A DNA stretch of 64,000 nt, from assembly GCF_000187245.1 (NCBI RefSeq), contig NC_027864.1, positions 1,209,463 to 1,273,462 of the forward strand, given 5' to 3'. This DNA is from Ogataea parapolymorpha DL-1. Lineage: Eukaryota; Ascomycota; Pichiomycetes; Pichiales; Pichiaceae. The notes under the pieces are model-generated. The model was given only the letters and a program-made list of their open reading frames with translations, was not told where the DNA came from and ran no database searches. The position numbers and the translations under genes are program-made. How positions within the stretch are numbered: the stretch's first letter is position 1; every line of letters starts with the position of its first letter. Of the stretch, positions 9,533-17,708 are shown one piece after another.

Positions 9533-11086
9533 ATGATCAGCCAGTCTGTTGTCCAGCCGTCATTTGACGATTTATATGCCATCATAGAGGCGGACAGAGC
9601 GCAATATGCTGCCGCTGAGCGGCCGAACATGTATCCGGTTCACTCATATTTTTCGGCCGAGTATTTGACTCCCCATCTCGCTTATTTGAAGTTGACTCGT
9701 CCTGGGGACAAAAATGCGGAGCGGAGTCCCTCGTTTTTGTTTGAAAGTGCAAAGAACGGTGATCAAATTGACCGCTACTCGTTTATGGGCACCAAACCAC
9801 GCAAGATCATTACCACGGGGCCGTTGCACGGAAAGGAAGCGGATCCACTTATATTTCTGGAGCAGGAACTCAAAAACATTCGTCAGGCGCAGCTTCCTGG
9901 CGTGCCGAAGCTAAGTGGGGGAGCGATTGGCTATGTCTCATACGACTGCATCAAGTATTTCGAGCCTAGAACCAAGCGAGACCTGAAAGACGTTTTGGAG
10001 CTTCCAGAGGCCGCGTTGATGCTGTTTGACTCGATCGTCGCATTCGACAACGTTTTCCAGCGATTCCAGGTCATCAGCAATGTGACGATCAGTGACAACG
10101 ACACCAAGGAAGATATTGAGAGAAAACACGCTCAGGCCGTTGAGCAGATCCAGAAGATCAAGCAGGTGGTCATGGCTCCTGAAGACCCGTTGATCTATCC
10201 GGAGCAGCCAAAAATAGTGGAAAATCAGACTTTCACGTCCAACATCGGCCAAAGCGGCTACGAAGGGTTTGTGACGAAGCTGAAGGAGCACATTTTGAAA
10301 GGAGACATCATTCAGGCAGTTCCATCGCAGAGAGTCGCCCGTCCTACGTCTCTGCACCCATTCAATATCTACAGACATTTGAGAACGGTGAATCCGTCTC
10401 CATACATGTTTTACATCGACTACCTCGATTTCCAGATTGTTGGAGCGTCGCCGGAGCTGCTGGTCAAGAGCGACAACAAGGACCGCGTGGTGACACATCC
10501 TATTGCTGGAACCATTCGCAGGGGCAAGACGAGAGAGGAGGACGACGAGCTGGCTCATATTCTGAAATCGTCGCTCAAAGACCGCGCAGAGCACGTGATG
10601 CTGGTCGATCTGGCTAGAAACGACGTCAACAGAGTGTGCCAGCCGCAGTCAACAAACGTTGACCGTCTGCTGAGCGTGGAGAGGTTCTCGCATGTGATGC
10701 ATCTTGTCTCGCAGGTGAGCGGCACTTTGAGAAGTGACAAGACCAGGTTCGACGCGTTCCGGTCAATTTTCCCAGCCGGCACGGTCTCCGGAGCTCCCAA
10801 GGTGCGTGCAATGGAGCTGATCGGAGAACTTGAGCGGGAAAAGCGTGGAGTGTATGCCGGAGCCGTTGGCCATTGGTCGTACGACGGAAAGACCATGGAC
10901 ACGTGCATTGCTCTGCGGACAATGGTGGTGAAGAACGGCGTGGCGTATCTACAGGCCGGCGGGGGTATCGTGTACGATTCGGACCCCTACGAGGAGTACA
11001 TCGAGACGATGAACAAGATGATGGCCAACAACAACACAATTGTGGAGGCGGAGCGGTTATGGGCCGAAAAAGTGGGGAGCATATAA
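9533..11086 (+). CDS. TRP2: Anthranilate synthase component I
   Basis: A 517-residue TrpE-type enzyme, the first step of tryptophan synthesis from chorismate (cytosolic, with the Trp3 glutaminase). The N-terminal domain has 'SPSFLFESA', which includes the tryptophan-sensing region. The chorismate-binding domain shows 'GDIIQAVPSQR', 'FQIVGASPELLVK', 'HPIAGTIRRGKT', 'LVDLARND', 'IFPAGTVSGAPKVRAME' and 'YAGAVGHWSYDG'. I use the ATG at 9533 rather than the in-frame TTG at 9509. The length fits yeast Trp2 (507). The 3' flank (11090-11160) is an AAAAT-rich low-complexity stretch shared with the next gene's promoter. Confidence 0.97.
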   Translation: MISQSVVQPSFDDLYAIIEADRAQYAAAERPNMYPVHSYFSAEYLTPHLAYLKLTRPGDKNAERSPSFLFESAKNGDQIDRYSFMGTKPRKIITTGPLHGKEADPLIFLEQELKNIRQAQLPGVPKLSGGAIGYVSYDCIKYFEPRTKRDLKDVLELPEAALMLFDSIVAFDNVFQRFQVISNVTISDNDTKEDIERKHAQAVEQIQKIKQVVMAPEDPLIYPEQPKIVENQTFTSNIGQSGYEGFVTKLKEHILKGDIIQAVPSQRVARPTSLHPFNIYRHLRTVNPSPYMFYIDYLDFQIVGASPELLVKSDNKDRVVTHPIAGTIRRGKTREEDDELAHILKSSLKDRAEHVMLVDLARNDVNRVCQPQSTNVDRLLSVERFSHVMHLVSQVSGTLRSDKTRFDAFRSIFPAGTVSGAPKVRAMELIGELEREKRGVYAGAVGHWSYDGKTMDTCIALRTMVVKNGVAYLQAGGGIVYDSDPYEEYIETMNKMMANNNTIVEAERLWAEKVGSI

Positions 11087-11166
11087 ATGAAACGGAAGTG
11101 AAATAAGTGTAAAATAAAATAAAATAAGATGAAATAAAATAAAATAAACTTTTTTACTAATTTTGG

Positions 11167-11479
11167 ATGAGCCTGGAAGAGGTAGGTGTCCAGATCCTGC
11201 GCATACTAACTCCAGATCGACCTCGATCTCGCCGATCTTGAACTTTTGCGACAGCGGCACGAGTTTCTGGCCAGCAAGACGGACCAGAAATACCAAAATC
11301 AGCTGGAAGTGACAAACTCCAATATTAACGAGCTGGTCTCCAAGCTCGAAGCGCACAAAGACAGTATGACACGCGAGCAGCGACGACGGTTCCATGGGGC
11401 TATGCAGAGCAGTGCAGACAAAATTACAGATCTACAAGAGTCTAAAGAGCGCGGTTCGTCTTGCTGTATTATAGTATAA
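11167..11479 (+). CDS. Small spliced coiled-coil protein with C-terminal CAAX box, unknown
   Basis: I predict exon 1 at 11167-11181 (Met-Ser-Leu-Glu-Glu) and exon 2 at 11216-11479, giving 92 residues. The second exon is helical and charged, reading '...LRQRHEFLASKTDQKYQ...' and ending 'RGSSCCIIV'. Cys-Ile-Ile-Val is a canonical CAAX motif with a neighbouring cysteine, so prenylation and possibly palmitoylation are expected, with membrane attachment. Unspliced reading stops after 24 codons, and exon 2 has no in-frame ATG near its start, so splicing is needed. I do not recognise the family: it does not resemble fungal G-gamma (Ste18) apart from size and CAAX end. Its stop codon directly abuts the stop of the convergent transporter. 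Confidence 0.6.
11182..11215 (+). other. 34-nt predicted intron of the CAAX-protein gene
   Basis: The donor GTAGGT is at 11182, a perfect TACTAAC branch box at 11204-11210 and the acceptor CAG ends at 11215, only 5 nt after the branch box. The intron contains the stop that closes the downstream frame (TAA at 11207). Confidence 0.65.
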
Positions 11480-13060
11480 CTAGATTGGCGACTTGCAACT
11501 GAAACTTTCGGCCGACGTATTCGCAAAAACATACACCATGTATCCAATGGACCCCGCAATCCCCATGACGGCAAAGACGCTTGCCAGGAAGAGAATTGAT
11601 AGAAAGACGCCAGAATGGCGCTTATGAGCTCTGATTCCCGCCTTAATGTATTTTTTCGGTTTATGTTCGTACCCTTCGGTCTTCATAGCAACTGCATCAT
11701 AGCAAATTATGTTTTCGGCGTTGGTTTTCACACAGAGTGCCCACACATTGAAGAGGTACGGGAACATGTATGTGAGTGGGATCATCGTCAGCGCAGACGT
11801 GAACGCTGCTACAGCCATCACGTTTGGAACACCTGCACTTATCAGGAATATGACGACCCAGACCAGACACACTGTAGCCGACCAGAGCAGCGTGCCACGG
11901 ACCGAGTTGAACCGGAGGTTTTTGAATATGTCCGGGAGGTAGTTTTTGTAGAACACTTTGGCCGACAGATGGCCGTAGAAGGTGGCCTGGACAAAACCGG
12001 TGATGAATGTGACAAATCCAAAGCCGCGCAGAGCTGCAATGTTCGCGATGCCTAGCGCGGCCGGTGAGTTCGAAAACTGGCCCTGTCTCGCGTACACAAA
12101 GTTTCCGTATAGCAAATACGTCGCCAGGATGCATACCTGAGCCAGCAGCATGCTCTTCCAAAAATCCCATGGCCTTCTCATTTCAGCTAGAATTTCCGGG
12201 AAAACGAGCAACCCTGCAAAAACGTACGAGAGACTCGTCACGGAGACGAGTCGCGACACAAAATCTTGCGGAGCCACAGCGTAGCTGTGGACCTCGCCGC
12301 GGTCCAAGCCCAGAACGGCCTTTGCGTTGTCCCAGTTGGGCTCCTTGAAAAAACCCAGTTGCGCAAACAGACATACATAATTAATAATGGATATCCACAC
12401 GCATAAGTTGCCTAGCTGTTTGAGCTGCTTCAGATGGCCGATTATTGCCTGGACACCACAAAGAAGCACAACTAGTCCGCAGAAACACACGCGTTGGTCC
12501 CGCATAATTTCCAGTCCCTCCACCGCTCCAATGATGATGGTAGCAGAGGTCAATATCATAGCCACAACCTGTAAAAAAACTATTAGGTGTCTCCATGTCT
12601 TCCCGCCAAGCAGCTCGGCGATGTCCGCAAACGTGCGTATAGGATACTCAGGAGAGTCGAAGAGTATGAACAGCCACCATACCAGTCCGCCTGCCACCAG
12701 TGCAAAGCCGAAAAATACAAATAGCATGATGTTTCCTGGAACGTACCCTAAATACGACATGCTCTGGGGAACCAACATGGCTCCCATAATTTCTGTCGTG
12801 AGAAGCCCGGCACACGCTAGCCAGTGCGAGTTGCGCTCAGCAAGACTGTCGTCCTTCCAGGTCGTGTATTCACTAGCGGGTTCGAGAGACTGGATCTTCA
12901 GGGTGCGGTAGATCCACTGGTTCCACCATCGTAGATGAGCCTCATTTTTCACCTCCTCATACTGTTTCTCTATGAATCTCTGCGCGTAGAAGAGCCTCGT
13001 AACTAACGGGACAGCCGCAGGCTCGACGGTCTGCGCAGATACATTGACTTCTGTTTTCAT
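11480..13060 (-). CDS. Amino-acid transporter, AAAP (Mtr-like) family, copy 1
   Basis: A 526-residue polytopic membrane protein with about 11 hydrophobic segments. The cytosolic N-terminus carries 'RLFYAQRFIEKQYEEV', then 'HWLACAGLLTTEIMGAMLVP', 'SYLGYVPGN', 'LFDSPEYPIRTFADIAELLG', 'SYVFAGLLVFPEILAEM', 'RPWDFWKSM' and 'QGQFSNSP'. The fold and the 'E(I/L)xEMxxPxDFxK' block fit the Aa_trans/AAAP family (fungal methyltryptophan-resistance type), so uptake of neutral or aromatic amino acids is inferred. I start at the ATG at 13060 (MKTEVNV), as the 59-codon upstream extension has no homologue in copy 2. Its paralogue lies at 23090-24697. It is convergent with the CAAX gene and divergent from the aminotransferase. 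Confidence 0.82.
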   Translation of the reverse strand: MKTEVNVSAQTVEPAAVPLVTRLFYAQRFIEKQYEEVKNEAHLRWWNQWIYRTLKIQSLEPASEYTTWKDDSLAERNSHWLACAGLLTTEIMGAMLVPQSMSYLGYVPGNIMLFVFFGFALVAGGLVWWLFILFDSPEYPIRTFADIAELLGGKTWRHLIVFLQVVAMILTSATIIIGAVEGLEIMRDQRVCFCGLVVLLCGVQAIIGHLKQLKQLGNLCVWISIINYVCLFAQLGFFKEPNWDNAKAVLGLDRGEVHSYAVAPQDFVSRLVSVTSLSYVFAGLLVFPEILAEMRRPWDFWKSMLLAQVCILATYLLYGNFVYARQGQFSNSPAALGIANIAALRGFGFVTFITGFVQATFYGHLSAKVFYKNYLPDIFKNLRFNSVRGTLLWSATVCLVWVVIFLISAGVPNVMAVAAFTSALTMIPLTYMFPYLFNVWALCVKTNAENIICYDAVAMKTEGYEHKPKKYIKAGIRAHKRHSGVFLSILFLASVFAVMGIAGSIGYMVYVFANTSAESFSCKSPI

Positions 13061-13845
13061 GAAAATAATATTCTTGGCTGCAAAGACAAAAACAAATCGC
13101 AGAAGCGGCAGACTTTCTGTCACACACGAGGAATATTTCAAACGGCCACGCAGAGAGATTGTGCGTGGATGAGTGATGAGCAAAATACACACTTTTTCCT
13201 TGAGGAAACAGTACCAGCAGGTCGTCTGCCGTGGCACCCTAAGCCTTGTCTGGCTGTACCACGGGTACCGGATAGATGCAAGGCGCGATAAGAGATAAAG
13301 GTGTCACGTGACGTGAGATCACATGACACAAAGCTCAAATTCCTATTTTATCACGAGCACGAGATGGAGACCACATGAAAGCACAGCTGGTTTGCTGAGA
13401 CATTGGCGGGGTACTGTTTTTACTTGTTTCATGTTTTCGATAAGCACCACCAAGGCAGCAACTCCTGCCTACCCCAGAACAAAATAGGTATCCTGCCGCG
13501 GTTGTAGAAACTGCCTAATCTGGATCCGGAACCTGTAACAGATTGGCAATGATCGCAATATATTTTTTTGTTCGGGAATCATTCGCGACAGATAAGATTG
13601 GGGGATCTGTTGGTCGTCTCGTAGAAGTCTTGGAGCGGTGTAACAGGCTCTTACTGAGCAGGGTATGAGTGGTGAGTAACTTGCAAGGCCCTGCTCTGGT
13701 AACTCCCAAGGCGAGGAAAGGTTCTACCGGATCAACCTGCAAAAAAATCAATTTTTTGATCAAGTATGCAAGGATAACGGTTGCTGGCCTAATTTGGCGA
13801 TCGCAACAGTATAAAAAGGCCAATGGATCCAGGCTGGATCTAATC
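13061..13845. promoter_or_regulatory. 785-bp divergent promoter, transporter copy 1 / class-III aminotransferase
   Basis: This holds no convincing gene. It contains several GATA-factor core sites (gcgataagagataaag around 13285-13299; gataag near 13592), the palindrome TCACGTGA at 13304-13311 (a Cbf1/E-box type site) with a second CGTGA immediately after, and a TATA box TATAAAAA at 13810-13817, 29 bp before the aminotransferase ATG. Nitrogen-source control of both genes is inferred from the GATA sites. Confidence 0.5.
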
Positions 13846-15261
13846 ATGACTGTTGACAAAAACCACCACTATCTTTTCCAAGCTAAAGTTTCTGACAGAC
13901 AACTTGAGTGTGTTGGCACGGCCAAAGACGGCCAATGGCTTATTCTTCAGAATCCTAAGACTGGAGAGAAAAGAGAGATCTACGATGCCGTTTCTGGGGC
14001 TGCTGTGTGCTCTTTGAAGCACGGAGACACTGAAATTCTGTCCCAAATGAACGACTTTGCCAAGCAGTCTGCGTACACTTTCTGCGCAGCCTTCTCCAAC
14101 ACGGCTGCCGAGGACCTTGCGGAGTTTATGTGTTCCAAGTCCGAAGGCTGCTTTAGCTCGGCAATGTTTGTTTGTTCCGGATCGGAGGCCAACGAGCAGG
14201 CAATGAGGTACGCTGTTCAGTACCATATCGAAAAGGGCGATAAGGAGAGGTACAAATTTATCTCCAGAACCAACGCCTACCACGGCTACCTGGTTGGTGC
14301 TCTCTCTATTGGAGACAATCCAATGAAGCCGCTACTTAAGAAAATGCTGCTTTCTGACGACCAAGTTCCTAAAATCTCTAGACTCATGCCGTACAGAGAC
14401 ATGAAACCCGGCATGTCGGAGGAAGAGTACTGTAAAATGTTGCTGGACAACCTGGAGCAGACTTTTATTGATAACGGGCCAGAAAAGGTTGCCGGTGTGT
14501 TTATGGAGACCGTGAGTGGCTCCTCGATCGGCAATAGCGTCCCACCAAAGGGCTATCTGGACGGAGCCAAAGCTATTTGCGAAAAATACGGGGCTTTGCT
14601 GATTTTGGATGAGGTCATGTGCGGTCTGGGCAGATGCGGCTACCCGTACACTTTTATGGACCCGGAATACGGACTCACAACGGGCGGGCCTGACCTGCTG
14701 ACGTTTGGAAAGACCGTCGGCGCGGGAATTGTTCCATTGTCGGGCGTCATGGTTTCGCCCAAAATTGTCAATGCCATTAAGGAGGGATCCGGCATGGTCA
14801 TGGGCTACCAAACCTATCACTCGCACTATCTGAACTGTATTGTTGGTCTGGCTGTGCAGAAAAAGATCTACAGAGACAATTTGATCGAAAACGTCAGAGA
14901 AGTCGGCTCGTACACCAAAGCAGCGCTTAAGGCAGCGCTCAAGGACTGCAAGGTGGCTGGCGACGTGAGAGGTGCCGGAAACTTTATTTCTGTGGAGCTT
15001 GTCAAAGATAAGTCGACCAAGGAGTCGTTCCCGTTTGAAAATGACATGGCCAAGGTGCTGCAGGAGAAAACTTTTGCCCGGTCGGCACACTTCATGTGCA
15101 TCAACGGATGCAATGGCTACGAGTACGTGAACGGCAAGCTTGTGCAGCACGGAACCCACATTACGATGGCTCCGGCCTTCGGCTTCTCCAAGGAGGATGC
15201 GGACTTCATTGTCAGGGTGCTCGCCGAGACATTCTTTGAGATTGAGAAAGAGTATCTGTAG
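13846..15261 (+). CDS. Class-III PLP-dependent aminotransferase (omega-aminotransferase type)
   Basis: A 471-residue fold-type-I aminotransferase. It shows 'FVCSGSEANEQAMRYA' (PLP phosphate site), 'SRTNAYHGYLVGAL' (the Tyr-His that stacks on PLP), 'LLILDEVMCGLGRCG' (Asp to the pyridine nitrogen), 'DLLTFGKTVGAG' (the Schiff-base Lys) and 'YQTYHSHYLNCIVG'. It resembles fungal omega-amino-acid or beta-alanine:pyruvate-like enzymes more than ornithine or GABA transaminase. The true substrate is unknown. I start at the ATG at 13846, 29 bp after a TATA box. The frame is open to 13669, but that stretch is promoter. The divergent amino-acid transporter and GATA sites suggest use of an amino compound as nitrogen source. 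Confidence 0.85.
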   Translation: MTVDKNHHYLFQAKVSDRQLECVGTAKDGQWLILQNPKTGEKREIYDAVSGAAVCSLKHGDTEILSQMNDFAKQSAYTFCAAFSNTAAEDLAEFMCSKSEGCFSSAMFVCSGSEANEQAMRYAVQYHIEKGDKERYKFISRTNAYHGYLVGALSIGDNPMKPLLKKMLLSDDQVPKISRLMPYRDMKPGMSEEEYCKMLLDNLEQTFIDNGPEKVAGVFMETVSGSSIGNSVPPKGYLDGAKAICEKYGALLILDEVMCGLGRCGYPYTFMDPEYGLTTGGPDLLTFGKTVGAGIVPLSGVMVSPKIVNAIKEGSGMVMGYQTYHSHYLNCIVGLAVQKKIYRDNLIENVREVGSYTKAALKAALKDCKVAGDVRGAGNFISVELVKDKSTKESFPFENDMAKVLQEKTFARSAHFMCINGCNGYEYVNGKLVQHGTHITMAPAFGFSKEDADFIVRVLAETFFEIEKEYL

Positions 15262-15350
15262 TATTAGTAATTGCTACACTTGTTCGTTTTTGGAAATACC
15301 CGTATTTCTTATCGTATAAATAGGCCTCGCGGCCTAGAAAAAAAATAAAA

Positions 15351-16361
15351 ATGTCTGTTCTTGTCACCGGAGCCACAGGCTTCATTGCTCTTCATGTTGT
15401 GGACAAATTGCTTGCCAGAGGATACACCGTAATTGGCACGGCCAGATCAGAGGAAAGATACTCTCCGTTCCTCGCAGAGTTCCAGAAAAAATACCCTGAC
15501 GGCAAGCTGTCGTTTGAGATTGTGCCAGACATTGGCGCAGACGATGCCTTTGATCACGTGCTCCAGGCTCATCCCGAGATCACCAAGGTGCTCCACACAG
15601 CCTCACCTTTCTCGTACGGCCTGAACAAGCCCTTTGAAGAGGCGTACTTGACTCCTGCCGTCAATGGCACGCTCAACATCCTCAAAGCCACCAAGAAATA
15701 CGCCCCTCAGGTCACCCACTTTGTGGTCACGTCGTCGTTTGCTGCGGTGAAAAAAGTCGGCGACGAGCTGTACACCCACGTTCACACCAAGGACTCGTGG
15801 AATCCAATGACCTGGGACGACGTCGACAGCGAGACTACCGCGTACGTTGTGTCTAAGATCTCTGCCGAAAAGGCTGCAAGAAAGTTCCTCGAGGACGAAA
15901 AACCGGGCTTCAGTCTTTCCACGGTCAACCCGCCTCTTGTGCTGGGTCCTCAGTTGTTTGACATTGCTGTCAATGAGACGCTTAACACCTCGAACCAGTA
16001 CATTGTGGACATTGCCAAACTGACCGACAAGAATGCAGCAGTTACCAAGATCAGCTCGTTGGCCGTCGACGTGAGAGATGTTGCCGAGTTCCACGTGCTG
16101 CCTTTGGAGAAAGAGGCCGTTAGAAACCAGAGAAGCTTCATTGTATCGTCCAACTTCTATCCTGGCGAGGTGGCTGCCATCATCAAGAAGAACTTCCCGC
16201 AATACGCCGACAAAGTGCTTGATCTGGACGACTTGCCAAAGAACGAGATCAAATACGACGTTAGCTCGGTGGTCGAGCCGTTGGGAGGCTACGACTTTAT
16301 TCCTCTGGAGAAGTCTGTGGTTGACACGTTGACCCAGTACTTCGAGAAGTATCCGTTGTAA
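15351..16361 (+). CDS. NADPH-dependent carbonyl/methylglyoxal reductase, Gre2-like extended SDR
   Basis: 336 residues. The N-terminal dinucleotide site is 'VTGATGFIALHV' (5-16). The NADPH-type Arg of 'GTARS' is at 29-33. The catalytic Ser is in 'VVTSSFAAV' (125-133), with Tyr165 and Lys169 in 'YVVSKISAEKAARK'. 'NPPLVLGPQ' is the usual substrate-side block. This matches the Gre2/dihydroflavonol-reductase-like family that reduces methylglyoxal, 3-methylbutanal and many ketones in the cytosol. It has its own TATA-like GTATAAATAGG at about 15315. It is co-directional with the aminotransferase upstream (89-bp gap) and RidA downstream. Confidence 0.88.
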   Translation: MSVLVTGATGFIALHVVDKLLARGYTVIGTARSEERYSPFLAEFQKKYPDGKLSFEIVPDIGADDAFDHVLQAHPEITKVLHTASPFSYGLNKPFEEAYLTPAVNGTLNILKATKKYAPQVTHFVVTSSFAAVKKVGDELYTHVHTKDSWNPMTWDDVDSETTAYVVSKISAEKAARKFLEDEKPGFSLSTVNPPLVLGPQLFDIAVNETLNTSNQYIVDIAKLTDKNAAVTKISSLAVDVRDVAEFHVLPLEKEAVRNQRSFIVSSNFYPGEVAAIIKKNFPQYADKVLDLDDLPKNEIKYDVSSVVEPLGGYDFIPLEKSVVDTLTQYFEKYPL

Positions 16362-16492
16362 GTGTATAGGGGTAATTGATTAGGCAACTGTCGGACATTC
16401 CACTTGCGGCCTCGGTATGCAGGTGTCGGGTGTGCGCCTTATCGAAATGATTTAAAGCAGCTTGCTCGCTGAAAAAGTTTCTCTCATCCAAA

Positions 16493-16864
16493 ATGCAAAA
16501 AGTTACGTGGGAAGAAGTTGGAGCTGCTCCAAACGCTATTCTGTCGCCAGCTTACAAGAGCAATGGCCATGTGTTCACCTCTGGAAGCGTCGGCTTTGCT
16601 CCAGACGGCACTGTTCCTGAAGATGTTACGGTGCAGACCAAGTACGCCATCGAGGCCCTGGAGAAGGTGCTGAAGACTTCTGGCTCGTCGCTCGACAAGG
16701 TGCTGAAGGTGCTGCTGTTTATTGCCGACCCGCTTGATGCTCCAGCGGTCAATGCCGTCTACAAGGAGTACTTCAAGCACCAGCCAGCCAGATCGTGTGT
16801 TGTTGTCCAATTCCCAGACGCCAGACTAAAAGTCGAGCTGGAGTGTGTTGCTGTGTATGAGTAG
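16493..16864 (+). CDS. RidA/YjgF/Hmf1-family enamine deaminase, copy 1
   Basis: A 123-residue single-domain RidA protein. 'NAILSPAYKSNGHVFTSGSV' and the Arg of 'HQPARSCVVVQF' (the carboxylate-binding Arg of the family), together with the terminal 'VELECVAVYE', are diagnostic. RidA hydrolyses 2-aminoacrylate and other enamines/imines produced by PLP enzymes or flavoprotein oxidases. The placement next to a PLP aminotransferase fits that role. No mitochondrial presequence is seen, so an Hmf1-like cytosolic location is likely. Copy 2 lies at 25680-26060. Confidence 0.93.
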   Translation: MQKVTWEEVGAAPNAILSPAYKSNGHVFTSGSVGFAPDGTVPEDVTVQTKYAIEALEKVLKTSGSSLDKVLKVLLFIADPLDAPAVNAVYKEYFKHQPARSCVVVQFPDARLKVELECVAVYE

Positions 16865-17708
16865 AGTTGAATCTATGGAAATTGACTGATGGATATTATT
16901 GAAAACTGTGTTGTAGATTGGAAGTTGCTAGCGAGCCAGATTGGATCGAATTTTTCCAGATCAGGGTTTTTGCGCGAGGAAGCCGGGGTGACTTTGTAGT
17001 CTTGAATGATTGATGCGGGTGGTTTTGAAAACAGCCTGGCTAGTCCACTGTTTAGTATTTGGGTCTGTAGCAACTGCTGGCAAGCTGATAATGCCATGTT
17101 TATGACATTGCAACCAACGCTCTCTTATCTGGCAGCACCTTTCTCTCTGCTCGACATCAAGCTCTCACTGCTTCCCAAACACTCGGCAGAGTTTCTTGTC
17201 ATCTCAGTTAACTCGCAAAACTGAGAAATGCATTTGAATTAGTAACTTGAAGCTGTCATGCTGCCATTGAAACTATGTTTAAGTGTGCACACATATTTAA
17301 CTGTCTGACTGTCTGAACGTAGCATTTGTCCTTTTGGACCCCGCAAGCCCAGAATCCCTATTTCTGCCAGTTCGTTGCTCTGTCTATTGGAATCGGACAA
17401 AGTTTTGCCCAGAACGTTTCGTAGCATATCGTGATTTAGAATTTTTAGAGAGTTCCGATCGGTGCGACCATTCAGCTTGGAAAGACAATGTGCAAATCAG
17501 GAACTTTTAGATTACACACTCATCTAGGGCCTGCCCAGATAGTCACTTCAAAATACCATCCATAACACCTAATCTACTCCCTTCTGTGAAATAATATTAC
17601 GCACTGCCGTACCTCAAGTAGGCCCTAAATGCAGCTGAACAATCCTGGCAAAGCGCCTGGCAGAGCACTTTTTCATACAAGAATCTGATGTTTATCCGAA
17701 TCTATTTA
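16865..17708. other. 844-bp interval with only small uncertain frames
   Basis: Between RidA-1 and the AIF-like gene (both 3' ends). It contains one plausible short minus-strand frame (16873-17097, listed separately) and otherwise AT-rich sequence with no clear RNA gene. No tRNA-like box pair was recognised here. Confidence 0.4.
16873..17097 (-). CDS. Possible small mitochondrial-type protein, unknown
   Basis: A 74-codon frame whose N-terminus (MALSACQQLLQTQILNSGLA then RLFSKPP) is basic, hydroxylated and acid-free, like a mitochondrial presequence. It is followed by a charged segment 'TPASSRKNPDLEKFDPIW'. I do not recognise a family. It ends 8 bp from the RidA-1 stop, tail-to-tail, as a real gene in this compact genome might. 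It could also be chance. Confidence 0.3.
   Translation of the reverse strand: MALSACQQLLQTQILNSGLARLFSKPPASIIQDYKVTPASSRKNPDLEKFDPIWLASNFQSTTQFSIISISQFP

Noticed and set aside
11100..11160. AAAAT-rich tract as a mobile-element end or origin
   Set aside because: Simple low-complexity sequence in a short intergenic gap; no target-site duplication or paired repeat. Origin function cannot be judged from sequence.
14332..15159. 275-codon frame antisense to the class-III aminotransferase
   Set aside because: Shadow of a conserved enzyme; no recognisable motif, histidine-rich random-like text.
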